Positions 26,401 to 35,016 of a DNA stretch of 64,000 bases are shown one piece after another (within the stretch, counting starts at the first letter, position 1; each line of letters starts with the position of its first letter). Below the pieces are notes generated by a model. It did not search any database, was not told the DNA's origin, and worked only from the letters and a program-made list of their open reading frames with translations. Made by a program: the position numbers and the translations under genes. This DNA comes from Ruminococcaceae bacterium UBA1404 (GTDB taxonomy: Bacteria; Bacillota; Clostridia; Oscillospirales; Ruminococcaceae), in assembly GCA_002305075.1 (NCBI GenBank), contig DBQC01000017.1, forward strand, positions 74,711-138,710. Direction: 5' to 3'.

Positions 26401-26434
26401 AAACCCCCTAGACCAGACAGCCTAGGGGGTTTTA
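26401..26434. terminator. Bidirectional terminator between EFR1 and the betaine transporter
   Basis: Stem AAACCCCCTAG / CTAGGGGGTTT with a 10-base loop and T runs on both strands. It can end the plus-strand EFR1 transcript and the minus-strand transporter operon (stop at 26468). Confidence 0.88.
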
Positions 26435-26467
26435 TGTTGTTTAGGGCAGCTGGGTGCTACGACTGTA

Positions 26468-27646
26468 TTAGGACACGCAGGACAGCAGTGCCGCCTTTGT
26501 AATAATCCCTAGGAGGGTACCGTCTTCCTCCACCACAGCCACGGGAAACCGGGCCCCCACGGTGAGTGGGATGATGTCTCCGGCCAGCTTGTCGGGGGGG
26601 ACGCTGATAACATCCCTCTCGATATACTCGGCAAGGGGCCTTGATTTCTGGCGGGCTTCAACAGCGCTTTCGGCGGTGACCACGCCCAACAGGCGCATCC
26701 GATTGTCTACCACATAGGCGCTGGAAAAGCCTTCGCGCTGCATTTGGCGCAGGGCGTTGCTTGGGTTGTCCTTCTCCTGCACCAGACAGACATGGCCGAT
26801 CATCACCTGCTGAGCGGTGAACACCTGAGTTTTGTCGGCGCTGCCAATAAACTGCCGCACATAATCGTCGGCGGGGTTGGTGGTCATGCCCTCGGGGGTG
26901 TCGATCTGAACAATCTTGGCGTCCCGCATAATGGCCACTCGGTCGCCAAGCTTAAAGGCCTCGTTCATGTCGTGGGTGATAAACAGGATGGTCTTGCCCA
27001 GTTTGCGCTGAATTTTAAGCAGCTCGAACTGCATTTCACTGCGCACAAGAGGGTCGAGAGCCGAAAAGGGTTCGTCCATTAGCAGCACCTCGGGGTCGCT
27101 GGTGAGAGCCCGGGCAATACCCACCCGCTGTTTCATGCCGCCAGACAGGCTGTGGATGGGGCTTTGCTCCCAGCCCTTTAGGCCCACCATATCGATGAAC
27201 TCCATGGCCCGTTCGGCGCATTCGGTCTTGGACAGCCCCCGCACCTCCAGCCCGTAGGCCACATTTTCCAGCACCGAGCGGTGGGTAAAAAGCCCAAAAT
27301 TCTGGAATACCATGGACACCTTGTGGCGGCGCAGCTCCAAGAGCTCCTTTTTGCTCATAGAATCCACGGCGCGGCCTTCTACATACACATGGCCACTTGT
27401 GGGGCGCAAAAGCTGATTAAAGCAGCGTATGATGGTGGACTTGCCTGAGCCGGACAGGCCGATGATGGCAAAGACCTCGCCCCGGTTGACTTCGAAGGAG
27501 ACATCCCACAAAGCCACCGTGGCTCCGGTTTTTTTCTGGACCTCTTCCTTGGTATGCCCGGCGGCCATCATCCGCTCGGCCTCGGCACGGTTTGCACCAT
27601 AGATTTTGCAGACCTTGTCGGCTTTTAAAACCACATCACGCTCCAT
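26468..27646 (-). CDS. Glycine betaine/proline ABC transporter ATP-binding protein
   Basis: ATPase of an osmoprotectant importer of the OpuAA/ProV class. 392 residues: Walker A GLSGSGKST, Q-loop VFQNFGLFTHRSVLENVAYG, signature LSGGMKQRVGIARAL, Walker B VLLMDEPFSALDPLVR, then two C-terminal CBS domains (about 275-390; VCLVQEKDNPSNALRQMQRE and LAEYIERDVISVPPDKL), which sense ionic strength in this family. ATG at 27646, overlapping the permease by 11 bases. proV, opuAA and gbuA are all used for this gene, so I give no symbol. Confidence 0.93.
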   Translation of the reverse strand: MERDVVLKADKVCKIYGANRAEAERMMAAGHTKEEVQKKTGATVALWDVSFEVNRGEVFAIIGLSGSGKSTIIRCFNQLLRPTSGHVYVEGRAVDSMSKKELLELRRHKVSMVFQNFGLFTHRSVLENVAYGLEVRGLSKTECAERAMEFIDMVGLKGWEQSPIHSLSGGMKQRVGIARALTSDPEVLLMDEPFSALDPLVRSEMQFELLKIQRKLGKTILFITHDMNEAFKLGDRVAIMRDAKIVQIDTPEGMTTNPADDYVRQFIGSADKTQVFTAQQVMIGHVCLVQEKDNPSNALRQMQREGFSSAYVVDNRMRLLGVVTAESAVEARQKSRPLAEYIERDVISVPPDKLAGDIIPLTVGARFPVAVVEEDGTLLGIITKAALLSCVS

Positions 27647-28523
27647 CCGGTTGCACCTCGCTCCGCTTGGCCACCGCTTGGGTAAGCCGGTCTAAAATCA
27701 CCGCCACGATAACAATGGCAATACCGGGCAGCAGGGATTTGCCCACCTGAACCTGATTGGTGGCCAGCAATATCTCCATACCCAGGCCGTTGGCACCTAT
27801 GAGCGCACAGGTGACCACCATAGCCATGGCCATCATGATGGTCTGGTTGACCCCCGCCATGATGGTGGGCTTGGCTTGGGGAATTTGCACCTTGATAAGG
27901 GTTTGCATCCGGGTGGATCCAAAAGCCCGGGCGGCCTCGAGCATCTCGGCGTCCACATAGAGAAGGCCGTGACTGGTCATGCGCACCATGGGCACAATGG
28001 CGTAGATGGTGGTGGCCAGCAAAGCCGGGGTGGTGCCCGTGCTAAAAAGCAGCACAGCGGGCACCAAATACACCCAGGAAGGCATGGTCTGCATGGTGTC
28101 GAGAACCGGGCGCAGAACCCGATTGGCCCGAGGACTCATGGTGAGTAGCACCCCGAGGGGAAAGCCCAAGAGCACACAGAGCACCACGCTGGCTATAACC
28201 ACACTGAGGGTTTGAAGCATATGGCCCCAAAGGCCGCTGCATCCGACAAAGACCAGCATAAGCCCGTAGGCCACACCCACCCGCCACCTGCGGGTGAGAT
28301 ACCAGGCAAGGGCCACCACCGCCAGCACCAGGACAATCCATGGAATGCCCTCCAAAGTGCCCCGGATGGCGCCGATCACCGAAATGACGCTGCTCTTAAT
28401 GGCGCCAAGCGTGTCCCGGTTGCGCACCGCGAACTCCTTGACTGCGGCGTCCACCGAGTCGCCCAGCCGAAACTCCCAGGCCTTGGGAAACTGGAGGATA
28501 TATTCCTCGATCCATTTGGACAT
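27636..28523 (-). CDS. Glycine betaine/proline ABC transporter permease
   Basis: Membrane component of the osmoprotectant importer (ProW/OpuAB class). 295 residues with about six to seven helices and the EAA-type loop EAARAFGSTRMQTLIKVQIPQAKPTIMAGVNQ, which docks on the ATPase. The ATG at 28523 has GGAGG five bases upstream and gives the typical N-terminus; a longer reading to 28598 crosses the upstream gene end. No substrate-binding domain is fused to it: that is the separate lipoprotein encoded just upstream. Confidence 0.92.
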   Translation of the reverse strand: MSKWIEEYILQFPKAWEFRLGDSVDAAVKEFAVRNRDTLGAIKSSVISVIGAIRGTLEGIPWIVLVLAVVALAWYLTRRWRVGVAYGLMLVFVGCSGLWGHMLQTLSVVIASVVLCVLLGFPLGVLLTMSPRANRVLRPVLDTMQTMPSWVYLVPAVLLFSTGTTPALLATTIYAIVPMVRMTSHGLLYVDAEMLEAARAFGSTRMQTLIKVQIPQAKPTIMAGVNQTIMMAMAMVVTCALIGANGLGMEILLATNQVQVGKSLLPGIAIVIVAVILDRLTQAVAKRSEVQPDGA

Positions 28524-28540
28524 CAGGCCTCCGCCCCCTT

Positions 28541-29557
28541 TTAGTTCTGCTCGGACAGATATGTCCGCAGAGCTGCGGCGTTCTCCTCGGGAAGCCACTG
28601 GTCAATAAGTTGGTCATTTTGTTTGAGAAACCAGATGGCTGTCTCTTCGTAGCTGGCATCGTTGTCGTCAAGATAGGCCAGAGCCTCGGAGATGACCTTG
28701 CTACCCGTCCGGTAATTTTGGAAGAACTCCACCAGTTCGGGTGCCTTCTCGGGGAAGCCGCGGCTGTGCAGAATGCGCAGCTCCTGTGCAGGATAGGCGC
28801 AGGCGCCCTCGGCAAAATCCTCGGGGTTGTAGGGCTCGTCCTCAAGCAGCACCAGATCCAGCTTGCCGGTCACCGAAGTAGGCTCATAGAGATAACCCAC
28901 CCAGGGATCGCCAAGGTTATAGGCCGAAGTCAGTCCGGCAAATATGGCGGCCTCGCTGCCCAGACGGGCGTAGTTAAAGCTCTCGTCCAAACCGTAGAGC
29001 AGATACTTTTTGTGCAGAATTTCGTCGGCCATGTAGCCGGGGGTTCCGCCGTAAAGCCGGCCTCTGGTGGGATCCTCGTCGTCGGGGAAAACATGGGGGT
29101 ATTTAAGCAGATCCTTGACCGTTCTAAGCTCGGGTGCCATGGGTTCGATACCCCGCTCGGGATCCCCCTCGATAACATAACGGGGCACATAAAGACCCTG
29201 ACGACTGTCGGGCACCAAGACACCGATGGGCACAATATCGCCCCGAGCCACATCGTCGGGGTAGGAGATCACATTGTCGGTCCAGCTCTCGATATCCAGA
29301 TCTATATCACCGGCAATAAGGGCCTGCCAGTTCATGGTGGACGAGGCGGTAGAGGTCTCGAAGACATAGCCCTCGTAGGCGTTCTCTACTACAATCTCGG
29401 CAATGGCGTTGTGAATCATCTGGCTGTCCCAGCCGTTGCTGGTGGCCACAATGGTTATAGGTTTGCCGGTCTCATTGGAGCCGGTTGGCCCGCATCCGGC
29501 CAAAACACCTATAAGAAGGCAGGCAGCTGTAAGCGTCCGTATGAATGTTCTTTGCAT
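28541..29557 (-). CDS. Glycine betaine/choline-binding lipoprotein
   Basis: Extracellular substrate-binding protein of the OpuAC/ProX type, 338 residues. Lipoprotein signal peptide with lipobox LAGC (Cys about residue 23), followed by the family start PITIVATSNGWDSQMIHNAIAEIVVE and a Trp/Tyr-rich ligand pocket (ESWTDN, GYLYEP, DPWVGYLYEP) suited to a trimethylammonium group. ATG at 29557 after AAGGAGG. First gene of the osmoprotectant operon, about 150 nt after its promoter. Confidence 0.92.
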   Translation of the reverse strand: MQRTFIRTLTAACLLIGVLAGCGPTGSNETGKPITIVATSNGWDSQMIHNAIAEIVVENAYEGYVFETSTASSTMNWQALIAGDIDLDIESWTDNVISYPDDVARGDIVPIGVLVPDSRQGLYVPRYVIEGDPERGIEPMAPELRTVKDLLKYPHVFPDDEDPTRGRLYGGTPGYMADEILHKKYLLYGLDESFNYARLGSEAAIFAGLTSAYNLGDPWVGYLYEPTSVTGKLDLVLLEDEPYNPEDFAEGACAYPAQELRILHSRGFPEKAPELVEFFQNYRTGSKVISEALAYLDDNDASYEETAIWFLKQNDQLIDQWLPEENAAALRTYLSEQN

Positions 29558-29595
29558 AGAATTCCTCCTTGTTGTTACGCAAATTCGTCGAACCG

Positions 29596-29621
29596 ACAAC
29601 CCACTTATTATTTTAGGTTGT
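29596..29621. repeat. Inverted repeat in the betaine operon leader
   Basis: ACAACC (29596-29601) and GGTTGT (29616-29621) with 14 AT-rich bases between them, 40 bp before the lipoprotein start. Could be an operator or a leader hairpin; too short to be sure. Confidence 0.35.
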
Positions 29622-29706
29622 TGGCAATCTTGCCTATCGTATCATAAGTTTGTGGTTTTTGCAACCCAATTTGCGTAAATATAGTTTTTCTATTGCCAAG
29701 CTTCAT

Positions 29707-29735
29707 TGTATAGAATGCCCAATATCCCCCATCAA
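29707..29735 (-). promoter_or_regulatory. Promoter of the betaine transporter operon
   Basis: Minus-strand TTGATG (29730-29735), 17 bp, TATACA (29707-29712). The leader would be about 145 nt. Together with the plus-strand mscL promoter it makes 29558-29861 a divergent control region for two osmotic stress units. Confidence 0.6.
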
Positions 29736-29786
29736 TAAGAGCTTTATTGCCCAAAGTTTTCGCATAATCTTTTTATTCTGCGCCCC

Positions 29787-29816
29787 TTTACCTTAAGATT
29801 GCCCATATGCTACAAT
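29787..29816 (+). promoter_or_regulatory. Promoter of mscL
   Basis: TTTACC (29787-29792), 18 bp, TACAAT (29811-29816), about 45 bp before the ATG. Confidence 0.5.
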
Positions 29817-29861
29817 AGCTGTGGTCGGTTCTTTACGAATATTGGCTGGAGTGTGAAAAAA

Positions 29862-30284
29862 ATGAAGAATTTCTGGCAGGATTTTAAGACCTTTGCTTTA
29901 CGGGGCAATGCCTTTGATCTGGCGGTTGGTGTGATGATTGGTGCGGCTTTCCAATCGGTGGTCACCTCGCTGACCGAGAACATCCTCTCGCCCATTATTG
30001 GGTTGTTTGTGCGGGGGAACTTTGACGATCTGGTGCTGGACTGGCCAAGTATCGGCGTGACCATTCGCTATGGCGCCTTTATCACAGCGGTGGTAAACTT
30101 CATAATTATGGCGCTGGTCATTTTTATTCTTGTGCGCCTGATGAAGCGTCTGACCGAGCCTTTAGTCAAGAGCGAGCCCGAGGCTCCGGCGGCGCCCACC
30201 ACCCAGACCTGTCCCTACTGCCTGACCGAGATACCAATCGGCGCCACCCGCTGTCCCGCCTGCACCTCTGTGCTGGAGGGGTAA
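29862..30284 (+). CDS. mscL: Large-conductance mechanosensitive channel MscL with C-terminal zinc ribbon
   Basis: Tension-gated safety valve for osmotic downshock. 140 residues: N-terminal amphipathic helix FWQDFKTFALRGNAFDLAVG, TM1 (about 17-45; VGVMIGAAFQSVVTSLTENI), a short outside loop, TM2 (about 72-95) and a C-terminal extension with C117-x2-C120 and C131-x2-C134, a zinc-ribbon pattern seen in a number of Firmicute MscL proteins. ATG at 29862 after GGAG; a longer reading to 29799 lacks any ribosome site. It sits divergent from the glycine betaine transporter. Confidence 0.95.
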   Translation: MKNFWQDFKTFALRGNAFDLAVGVMIGAAFQSVVTSLTENILSPIIGLFVRGNFDDLVLDWPSIGVTIRYGAFITAVVNFIIMALVIFILVRLMKRLTEPLVKSEPEAPAAPTTQTCPYCLTEIPIGATRCPACTSVLEG

Positions 30285-30296
30285 CATAACAAAGCA

Positions 30297-30330
30297 AAAC
30301 CGGCCCCGCCTTTCGGCGGGGCCGGTTTTT
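30297..30330. terminator. Bidirectional terminator between mscL and ftsZ
   Basis: AAACCGGCCCCGCC / GGCGGGGCCGGTTT with a TTTC loop and T runs on both strands; ends mscL (plus) and the dcw cluster at ftsZ (minus). Confidence 0.92.
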
Positions 30331-30339
30331 ATGTAGGGG

Positions 30340-31464
30340 TTACTTTTTGCGGTTAAAAATCTCGAGGATTTTGATAAAGTCGCTGTCGTCGTCATCCTCG
30401 GCAGCGGGGTCAAGTACGGAAGGTTGGCCCGCAAGGGGAGTGACATCGGGGGTGGGCTTGGCCGCCGGAGACTTAAAGTTATAGTCTATTTGCATGGTAT
30501 CGTCGGGGTCGAAACCGGTGGCAATCACTGTGACAATCATCTCGTCCTGAAGCGTCTCATCATAGGCAATACCCCAGATAAGGTTGACATCGGGGTGGGT
30601 TGCATCGTGAATCATGGAGGAGGCGGTGTCGGTCTCGTCGAGACCCACATCGAGCGGCACCGTGATATTGACAATAACGCCCCGTGCGCCATTGATGGAG
30701 GTTTCGAGCAGCGGCGAAGAGATGGCCTGCAGTGCGGCGGTTTTGGCCTTGTCCTTACCCTGTCCTCGGCCCATGCCGATATGGGCGTAACCGGCGCCCT
30801 TCATGATGGCGGTAACATCTGAGAAGTCAAGGTTGACCATGCCGGGAACATTGATGAGGTCAGAGATGCTCTGCACAGCCTGACGCAGCACATCGTCGGC
30901 CATGGTAAAGGCGTTTAGCAGTGTAATCTTCTCCTCAGTGACATGCTTAAGGCGCTCGTTGGGGATAACCAGCAGAGCGTCCACATGCTCGCGCAGGGCG
31001 GTGATGCCCATTTCGGCCTGCTCCATGCGGCGGCGGCCCTCGAACACGAAGGGCTTGGTGACAATGCCCACCGTGAGAATACCCAGCTCCTGAGCTACCT
31101 CGGCCACCACCGGAGCCGCACCCGTACCGGTACCGCCGCCCATGCCGGCGGTGATAAATACCATGTCGGTGCCCTTAAGGCTGGCGGCAATTTCGTCCCG
31201 GGTCTCCTCGGCGGCCCGCTGTCCCCGCTCGGGGTAGCCGCCCGCACCGGTGCCCTTGGTGAGCTTGGCGCCCAGTTGTATTTTATAGGTGGCCTTAGAA
31301 CTGTGCAGCGCCACATTGTCGGTGTTCATGGAGATAAACTCCACCGAACTCATGCCCGACTCGATCATGCGGTTGACGGCGTTGCCACCGCCGCCGCCCA
31401 CGCCCACAACCTTAATATTTACTACCCGCTCATAGTCGGTATCCAAATTAAAATTCATCTGCAC
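30340..31464 (-). CDS. ftsZ: Cell division protein FtsZ
   Basis: Tubulin homologue that forms the division ring. 374 residues; GTP-binding tubulin signature [15 protein letters not shown] (about residues 107-120), T7 loop with [15 protein letters not shown], and a C-terminal conserved peptide after an acidic linker ([15 protein letters not shown]), somewhat divergent from the usual xxxIPxFLRxR. Start GTG at 31464, ten bases after GGGGG; an ATG two codons later is possible. Last gene of the dcw cluster; 147 bp separate it from ftsQ and hold its own likely promoter. ftsA is not next to it. Confidence 0.96.
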   Translation of the reverse strand: MQMNFNLDTDYERVVNIKVVGVGGGGGNAVNRMIESGMSSVEFISMNTDNVALHSSKATYKIQLGAKLTKGTGAGGYPERGQRAAEETRDEIAASLKGTDMVFITAGMGGGTGTGAAPVVAEVAQELGILTVGIVTKPFVFEGRRRMEQAEMGITALREHVDALLVIPNERLKHVTEEKITLLNAFTMADDVLRQAVQSISDLINVPGMVNLDFSDVTAIMKGAGYAHIGMGRGQGKDKAKTAALQAISSPLLETSINGARGVIVNITVPLDVGLDETDTASSMIHDATHPDVNLIWGIAYDETLQDEMIVTVIATGFDPDDTMQIDYNFKSPAAKPTPDVTPLAGQPSVLDPAAEDDDDSDFIKILEIFNRKK

Positions 31465-31529
31465 TTTTGATAATCCCCCTATACTAAGCGTATCCTGCGA
31501 TACAGCGAGCCTACTAAACTATATCACTA

Positions 31530-31558
31530 AATTTACCATAAAACACGGACAGACGCAA
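31530..31558 (-). promoter_or_regulatory. Likely ftsZ promoter
   Basis: Minus-strand TTGCGT (31553-31558), 17 bp, TAAATT (31530-31535) preceded by TGG as an extended -10. It lies in the 147-bp gap between ftsQ and ftsZ. Confidence 0.45.
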
Positions 31559-31611
31559 GCCCATCATCAATCCCTGCCCAAATATACCAACCGCCATCAG
31601 AGCTTGTCCTT

Positions 31612-32559
31612 CTATGCGTCGGAGTCAGCCGATTGGTCGGTCATCATGTCGGCCATATCGTCGGCATCATTCTGCTCCTGCGAGGGTGCGAGGCTGTCCT
31701 GCCGCCGGTCTACGGGTAGATAGAGCTGGCGCAGCGTCTCACCAAATGGCCAGACATCGGGAGAAAAAATGTCCCGGTAGCGCAGGGTGGGCAGAGTTTC
31801 GGCGGCGTTGAGTATGCCCTGGAAATTCTCTCCTGTCTTGGTTTCGAGGATAACCCGGGCGTGCCGCAGCTTACGCTCGAGATCGCTCTCGCTGCCTAGG
31901 CTGAGGATGATACGCCGCTCATAGAGCATACGGATGTTGAGTCGGTCGCTAAGGTCGATGAGGTCAAGCCCCCCAAAGGGCACCTCCCCCAGCGCCTCTT
32001 GCAAGTAGCGCAACATCACCAGCTGCTCGCCGCAGCTCTCGGGCAGATAGGCGCCTGGACGAAGATATCCCGGCTCCATGCCGATAACCTGCACAAAGCC
32101 AGCGGGCAGCTCGGTTAGCTCGGTGTCCAGTATGCGCCCCTCCTCGGTGATGAGCATATAGCCCGAGGCGCTGCGCAAAGCCGCATAGGGCTGTGCCTCG
32201 GTCACCTCGATGACGATGCCGTCCGGAAAGGCTCTGCGCACCCGCACATCCTCGATGTAGGGGTAGGCCGACAAAATAGCCAGGCGGGCGCTCTCGGTGT
32301 CGGCCATAAACAAATTGGTGCCGCGCTCTATACAGCTCACGGCAATGAGGTCGCCGTCGGCATAGCGGGTGCCGCCCTCCACTGTCACCGTGTTAATCTT
32401 AAAAAACACCGTGAGGGACATGGCCACGCCTGCCGCTACCCCCACAATAATCAGCAGCAGATAATAAAGCGTATATTTGCGCAGGCGGCGCTTTCTGCGT
32501 CGCTTTATGGCGGCCTGACGGCTATTTTGTTGGCCGGCCTTCCTTTTTTTTGACTTCAA
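31612..32559 (-). CDS. ftsQ: Cell division protein FtsQ/DivIB
   Basis: Bitopic divisome protein. 315 residues: very basic cytoplasmic N-terminus (KSKKRKAGQQNSRQAAIKRR), one membrane helix (about 29-52), POTRA domain (VFFKINTVTVEGGTRYADGD to about residue 125), beta domain and an acidic C-terminal tail (EQNDADDMADMMTDQSADSD). Start TTG at 32559 after GGGAG. It follows murA after 7 bp. divIB is an equally valid name. Confidence 0.9.
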   Translation of the reverse strand: MKSKKRKAGQQNSRQAAIKRRRKRRLRKYTLYYLLLIIVGVAAGVAMSLTVFFKINTVTVEGGTRYADGDLIAVSCIERGTNLFMADTESARLAILSAYPYIEDVRVRRAFPDGIVIEVTEAQPYAALRSASGYMLITEEGRILDTELTELPAGFVQVIGMEPGYLRPGAYLPESCGEQLVMLRYLQEALGEVPFGGLDLIDLSDRLNIRMLYERRIILSLGSESDLERKLRHARVILETKTGENFQGILNAAETLPTLRYRDIFSPDVWPFGETLRQLYLPVDRRQDSLAPSQEQNDADDMADMMTDQSADSDA

Positions 32560-32566
32560 CCTATGT

Positions 32567-33820
32567 CTACTCCCTTATAATACGGGCACCCAAACGGCCC
32601 AGATTTTCTTCTAGGCGCTCGTAGCCCCGATCTATATGGCGCACATCCTGTATCAAAGTGCTGCCCTCGGCAGCCAATGCGGCCACCACCAGAGCAGCAC
32701 CGCCCCGCAGGTCGGTGCAGCGCACCGAGGCGCTGTGCAGCGACGGCACCCCTTCCACCACGGCCACTCGGCCCTCTAAGCGGATTTTGGCCCCCATTTT
32801 AATCAGCTCGCCCGCCTGCTTATAGCGGGACTCAAAGATGTTTTCCACAAAGATGGTATTTCCGTCGGCCAGACAAGCCACCGCCATAAAGGGTGCCTGG
32901 GCATCGGTGGGAAAGCCGGGGTAGGGCATGGTTTTGATGTGGGCCGCCGGCAGCAGCCGCTCGGGCCCTTTAAGGCGGATGCTGTGGCGGGTGGTGGTCA
33001 GTTGACAACCCATCTCCTCAAACACCGGAAGCACCGCAGCCAGATGTCCCGAACAGACCCCCCGCAGCAGCAGATCGCCCCCGGTGATGGCTGCGGCGCA
33101 CAGGTAGGTGGCGGTGGCAATGCGGTCGGGGATCACGCTGTATTCGGCCCCAGTGAGGGACTCCACCCCCTCCACCACCACGGTGGAATCGCTGTGGATG
33201 GTCACCTTGGCACCGCAGGCGTTGAGATAGCCGGCCAAATCAACAATTTCGGGCTCTCGGGCAGCATTATGTAAAATGGTGGTGCCCTGAGCTATCGAGG
33301 CCGCAATCATCACATTTTCGGTGGCGCCCACGCTGGGAAAGGGCAGGCTGATTTCGCAGCCTGTCAGACGCCCATCCACGCGGCAGTCCAGATAGCCGTG
33401 ATCTTCCTCAATAATCGCCCCCATTTTGCGCAGGGCGGAAATATGCATATCGATGGGTCTGGGTCCCAGCTCACAGCCGCCCGGATAGGAGATGCGGGCC
33501 CTGCCGAATCGGGTGATCACTGCGCCTAAAAACAGGATGGAGGAGCGCATTTCGCCCATAAGGTTATCTGGAATCTCGCCGCCGTGGTCGGCAGCCGGCT
33601 GGATGGTCACCGAGGGTCCCTGCTGGATGACGGTGCAGCCGAGGCAGCGCAGGATGTTGCAGGCGGCATCCACATCGGACAGCTGGGGACAGTTGGAAAT
33701 CACGCTAGGGGTGGCAGGCACCAGCGACGCCGCCAAAATAGGCAGCGCGGCATTTTTGGCACCGTGCATATGCAGCTCACCGCCGATACGCCCTCCGCCC
33801 TCAATTCGATATTTTGCCAT
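32567..33820 (-). CDS. murA: UDP-N-acetylglucosamine 1-carboxyvinyltransferase
   Basis: First committed step of peptidoglycan synthesis: adds enolpyruvate from PEP to UDP-GlcNAc. 417 residues, standard length; the active-site loop YPGGCELGPRPIDMH carries Cys116 (Cys rather than the fosfomycin-resistant Asp), and the substrate-binding GAKNAALPILAAS motif is at 20-32. ATG at 33820 after AAAGGG; a longer reading to 33868 is only an upstream extension. It lies between murG and ftsQ. Confidence 0.96.
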   Translation of the reverse strand: MAKYRIEGGGRIGGELHMHGAKNAALPILAASLVPATPSVISNCPQLSDVDAACNILRCLGCTVIQQGPSVTIQPAADHGGEIPDNLMGEMRSSILFLGAVITRFGRARISYPGGCELGPRPIDMHISALRKMGAIIEEDHGYLDCRVDGRLTGCEISLPFPSVGATENVMIAASIAQGTTILHNAAREPEIVDLAGYLNACGAKVTIHSDSTVVVEGVESLTGAEYSVIPDRIATATYLCAAAITGGDLLLRGVCSGHLAAVLPVFEEMGCQLTTTRHSIRLKGPERLLPAAHIKTMPYPGFPTDAQAPFMAVACLADGNTIFVENIFESRYKQAGELIKMGAKIRLEGRVAVVEGVPSLHSASVRCTDLRGGAALVVAALAAEGSTLIQDVRHIDRGYERLEENLGRLGARIIRE

Positions 33821-33896
33821 TTTGCACGCCCTTTCGCACAGAATTGGTCTGGGTCTGTTACAGACCATACTATGCCCAAGAAGGGTGCAGGGTGAT

Positions 33897-35003
33897 TTAG
33901 AGCAAGTTCTCCAGCTCCTTGGCTATGCGCTCAGCAGCGTCGGGCAGGCCCAAAGCCGCGGCCCGGCGGCCTATGTCGGCAAGCGTCTCCGGATTCTCGA
34001 GCATGCCCTCAGCCCGGGCGATCAGGCTCTCCCCGGTCAGATCCTTCTCCTCGAGGATGTCGGCCGCACCGGCGTTCACCAGCGCCATGGCGTTGTGATA
34101 CTGGTGGTTTTCGGCCACATAGGGCGAAGGGATGAGGATGGAGGCTCGTCCTACCGCCGTGAGCTCGCTTAGGGTGATGGCCCCCGCCCGGCAGATGACA
34201 AGGTCGGCGGCGGCAAGGCAGTCGGCCATGTCCTCGATATAGGGGCGAATGTCGATGCCCGCCCCGGCAGGCAGCGCCGCAATGCCCGGAAAAGCGGTAA
34301 AGGCGGGGTGGTTCTGGCGGCCTGTGGCATGGATGTGGTGGTATTTGCCCCGGTGGTGCAACATAAATGCGGCAACAGCGGCGTTGACCGGCTCAGCCCC
34401 GAGGCTGCCCCCAAAGGAGAGGATACAGAGCTTGTCCGGCGGCACGCCCAGCCTCTGCCGTGCGTACTGACGATCGGCGCTGAGCAACTGCCCCCGAACC
34501 GGGTTTCCGGTGACGATGGGCGGGTTTTTGCACCGCAGGCGTGGGGCGGCCTCCTCAAAGGCGAGGAGCACCCGATCGACCTGTGGGGCCAGCAGTTTGG
34601 TTGTAACGCCGGGAAAGGCGTTCTGCTCGTGGGTGACGGTGGGAATACCCATTTTGGCCGCCTGACGCACCACCGGGCCGGTAACATAGCCACCCGTGCC
34701 CATCACAAGATCGGGGTTAAAGCGGCGCAAAATGGCTTTTGCACGGCGGCCGCTAAGGGCCAAAAGATAGGCGGCCTTAAGATTGCGCCCCACATTCTCA
34801 ACCGAGAGCCGACGCTGGAAGCCGGCCACCGCTATGGGTGCAAAGGCGTACCCCGCCGCCGGAATAAGGCTGGATTCCATCCCCTTAGGATTGCCCACAA
34901 ACAGGATTTCGCAGTTGGGATGGCGTTGGCGCATAAGGTCGGCCACAGCCAGAGCCGGATTGATATGTCCGGCGGTGCCGCCGCAAACAAATAACAGCTT
35001 CAT
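33897..35003 (-). CDS. murG: UDP-GlcNAc--lipid I N-acetylglucosaminyltransferase
   Basis: Makes lipid II from lipid I at the inner face of the membrane. 368 residues, GT-B fold. The N-terminal glycine loop is LLFVCGGTAGHINPALA, the second loop GTGGYVTGPVV, the C-terminal donor site FGGSLGAEPVN and RAGAITLSELTAVGRASILIP, all as in MurG. ATG at 35003 after GGGAGG. It follows ftsW after 13 bp. Confidence 0.96.
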   Translation of the reverse strand: MKLLFVCGGTAGHINPALAVADLMRQRHPNCEILFVGNPKGMESSLIPAAGYAFAPIAVAGFQRRLSVENVGRNLKAAYLLALSGRRAKAILRRFNPDLVMGTGGYVTGPVVRQAAKMGIPTVTHEQNAFPGVTTKLLAPQVDRVLLAFEEAAPRLRCKNPPIVTGNPVRGQLLSADRQYARQRLGVPPDKLCILSFGGSLGAEPVNAAVAAFMLHHRGKYHHIHATGRQNHPAFTAFPGIAALPAGAGIDIRPYIEDMADCLAAADLVICRAGAITLSELTAVGRASILIPSPYVAENHQYHNAMALVNAGAADILEEKDLTGESLIARAEGMLENPETLADIGRRAAALGLPDAAERIAKELENLL

Positions 35004-35016
35004 AGTAAACGCCTCC

